Shown: one piece after another, positions 5,260-5,704 of the stretch | Layout: each line of letters begins with the position of its first letter | Numbering within the stretch: position 1 is the stretch's first letter | Assembly: GCA_947456315.1 (NCBI GenBank) | Contig: CANGRU010000129.1 | Location: 1-5,704 of the forward strand | Direction: 5' to 3' | Origin: Beijerinckiaceae bacterium | Lineage (GTDB): Bacteria; Pseudomonadota; Alphaproteobacteria; Rhizobiales; Beijerinckiaceae | Length of the DNA: 5,704 bases | The notes under the pieces: model-generated | The model's input: only the letters and a program-made list of their open reading frames with translations | The model's database searches: none | Told to the model about the DNA's origin: nothing | Translations under genes and position numbers: made by a program

Positions 5260-5704
5260 GCCTTCGTAATGATCGCTGATGAGACGATCGAGCAGGCGCA
5301 CGCCCCAGCCCGAGCCCCAGCTCTGATTGATGTCGCTTGAGGGCGAGGCCATGCCTGTGCCCGCAATATCGAGATGCGCCCATGGCACGCCATTGACGAA
5401 ACGCTGCAGGAATTGCGCGGCCGTGATCGACCCCGCATAGCGCCCGCCCGTATGTTTCATATCCGCGAATTTTGAATCAAGCAGCTTGTCGTAAGCAGCT
5501 CCCAGCGGCATGCGCCAGACCTTCTCGCCGGTCACTACACCAGCTTCGGTGAGGCGGGCGGAGAGCTCGTCATTGTTGGAAAACAGACCCGCATGCTCGG
5601 TGCCGAGCGCCACCAGAATAGCGCCCGTCAGTGTCGCCAGATTGACCATGAATTGCGGCTTGTACTTGTCTTGCACATACCAAAGCACATCGCCCAGCAC
5701 GAGA
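5257..5704 (-). CDS. pepA: Leucyl aminopeptidase (M17), C-terminal part (5' truncated by window)
   Basis: PepA is a cytosolic hexameric zinc/manganese aminopeptidase that removes N-terminal residues from peptides. The frame runs off the window edge; the visible 148 residues are the end of the catalytic domain: [66 protein letters not shown] and [10 protein letters not shown], all typical of M17 peptidases. In E. coli PepA (503 aa) the metal ligands and catalytic Lys/Arg lie upstream of this part; the NTDAEGR active-site motif should end just outside the window, the last base of its Arg codon probably being base 5704. The GTG at 5700 is therefore an internal Val, not a start. The C-terminus ([11 protein letters not shown]) is intact. 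It is first of the visible - strand operon, so the promoter is beyond the window. Confidence 0.97.
   Translation of the reverse strand, partial: LVLGDVLWYVQDKYKPQFMVNLATLTGAILVALGTEHAGLFSNNDELSARLTEAGVVTGEKVWRMPLGAAYDKLLDSKFADMKHTGGRYAGSITAAQFLQRFVNGVPWAHLDIAGTGMASPSSDINQSWGSGWGVRLLDRLISDHYEG

Noticed and set aside
5250..5438. N-terminal extension of the exported protein to 5438
   Set aside because: It lies within pepA in another frame, with Arg/Ser/Ala-rich antiparallel composition, and would hide the signal peptide that starts at 5249.

Overview
The window looks like chromosomal DNA of an alphaproteobacterium, most likely of the Hyphomicrobiales (Rhizobiales). The grounds are the moderately high GC content with G/C-biased third codon positions, the pepA/holC linkage, a TIGR02444-type protein, a Bug/TctC receptor repertoire, and a C-rich/G-rich intergenic inverted repeat of a kind I associate with this group. 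The placement rests on protein resemblance recognised by eye, not on a search.

Left part (1-1795, + strand). The C-terminal part of an NMT1/THI5-like ABC-transporter substrate-binding protein is followed after 16 nt by a complete Bug/TctC-type periplasmic receptor (544-1578). A 217-nt gap follows, holding an imperfect inverted-repeat element (1598-1725) and a strong bidirectional terminator (1747-1774). Middle left (1796-2884, - strand): a second Bug/TctC receptor, with a Tat-like signal peptide, converges on the first. No membrane component (ABC permease or ATPase, TctA or TctB) lies in the window.

Middle right (2885-4245). A 242-nt intergenic region separates the second receptor from a divergent + strand pair: a TIGR02444-family protein of unknown function (3127-3636) and, 3 nt later, a UbiX/Pad1 flavin prenyltransferase (3640-4245). 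UbiX makes the prenylated FMN cofactor of UbiD-type (de)carboxylases; no ubiD is present here.

Right part (4246-5704, - strand). Reading right to left: the C-terminal part of leucyl aminopeptidase pepA, a small exported protein of unknown function, and holC (DNA polymerase III chi). The pepA stop overlaps the Shine-Dalgarno of the next gene, and that gene's stop overlaps the holC start by one base, so this is a tightly coupled operon. It converges on ubiX with only 3 nt between stop codons, and a small terminator hairpin covers both stops.

Overall this is a mostly ordinary region: solute-capture proteins beside a cofactor enzyme and a housekeeping operon. I see no CRISPR array, transposase, phage gene, defence system or tRNA/rRNA gene, and no convincing undescribed system. 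The points most worth a second look are the three receptors without a transporter, the substituted binding-loop residues of the first Bug protein, the coupled TIGR02444-ubiX pair, the exported protein placed between pepA and holC, and the intergenic repeat.
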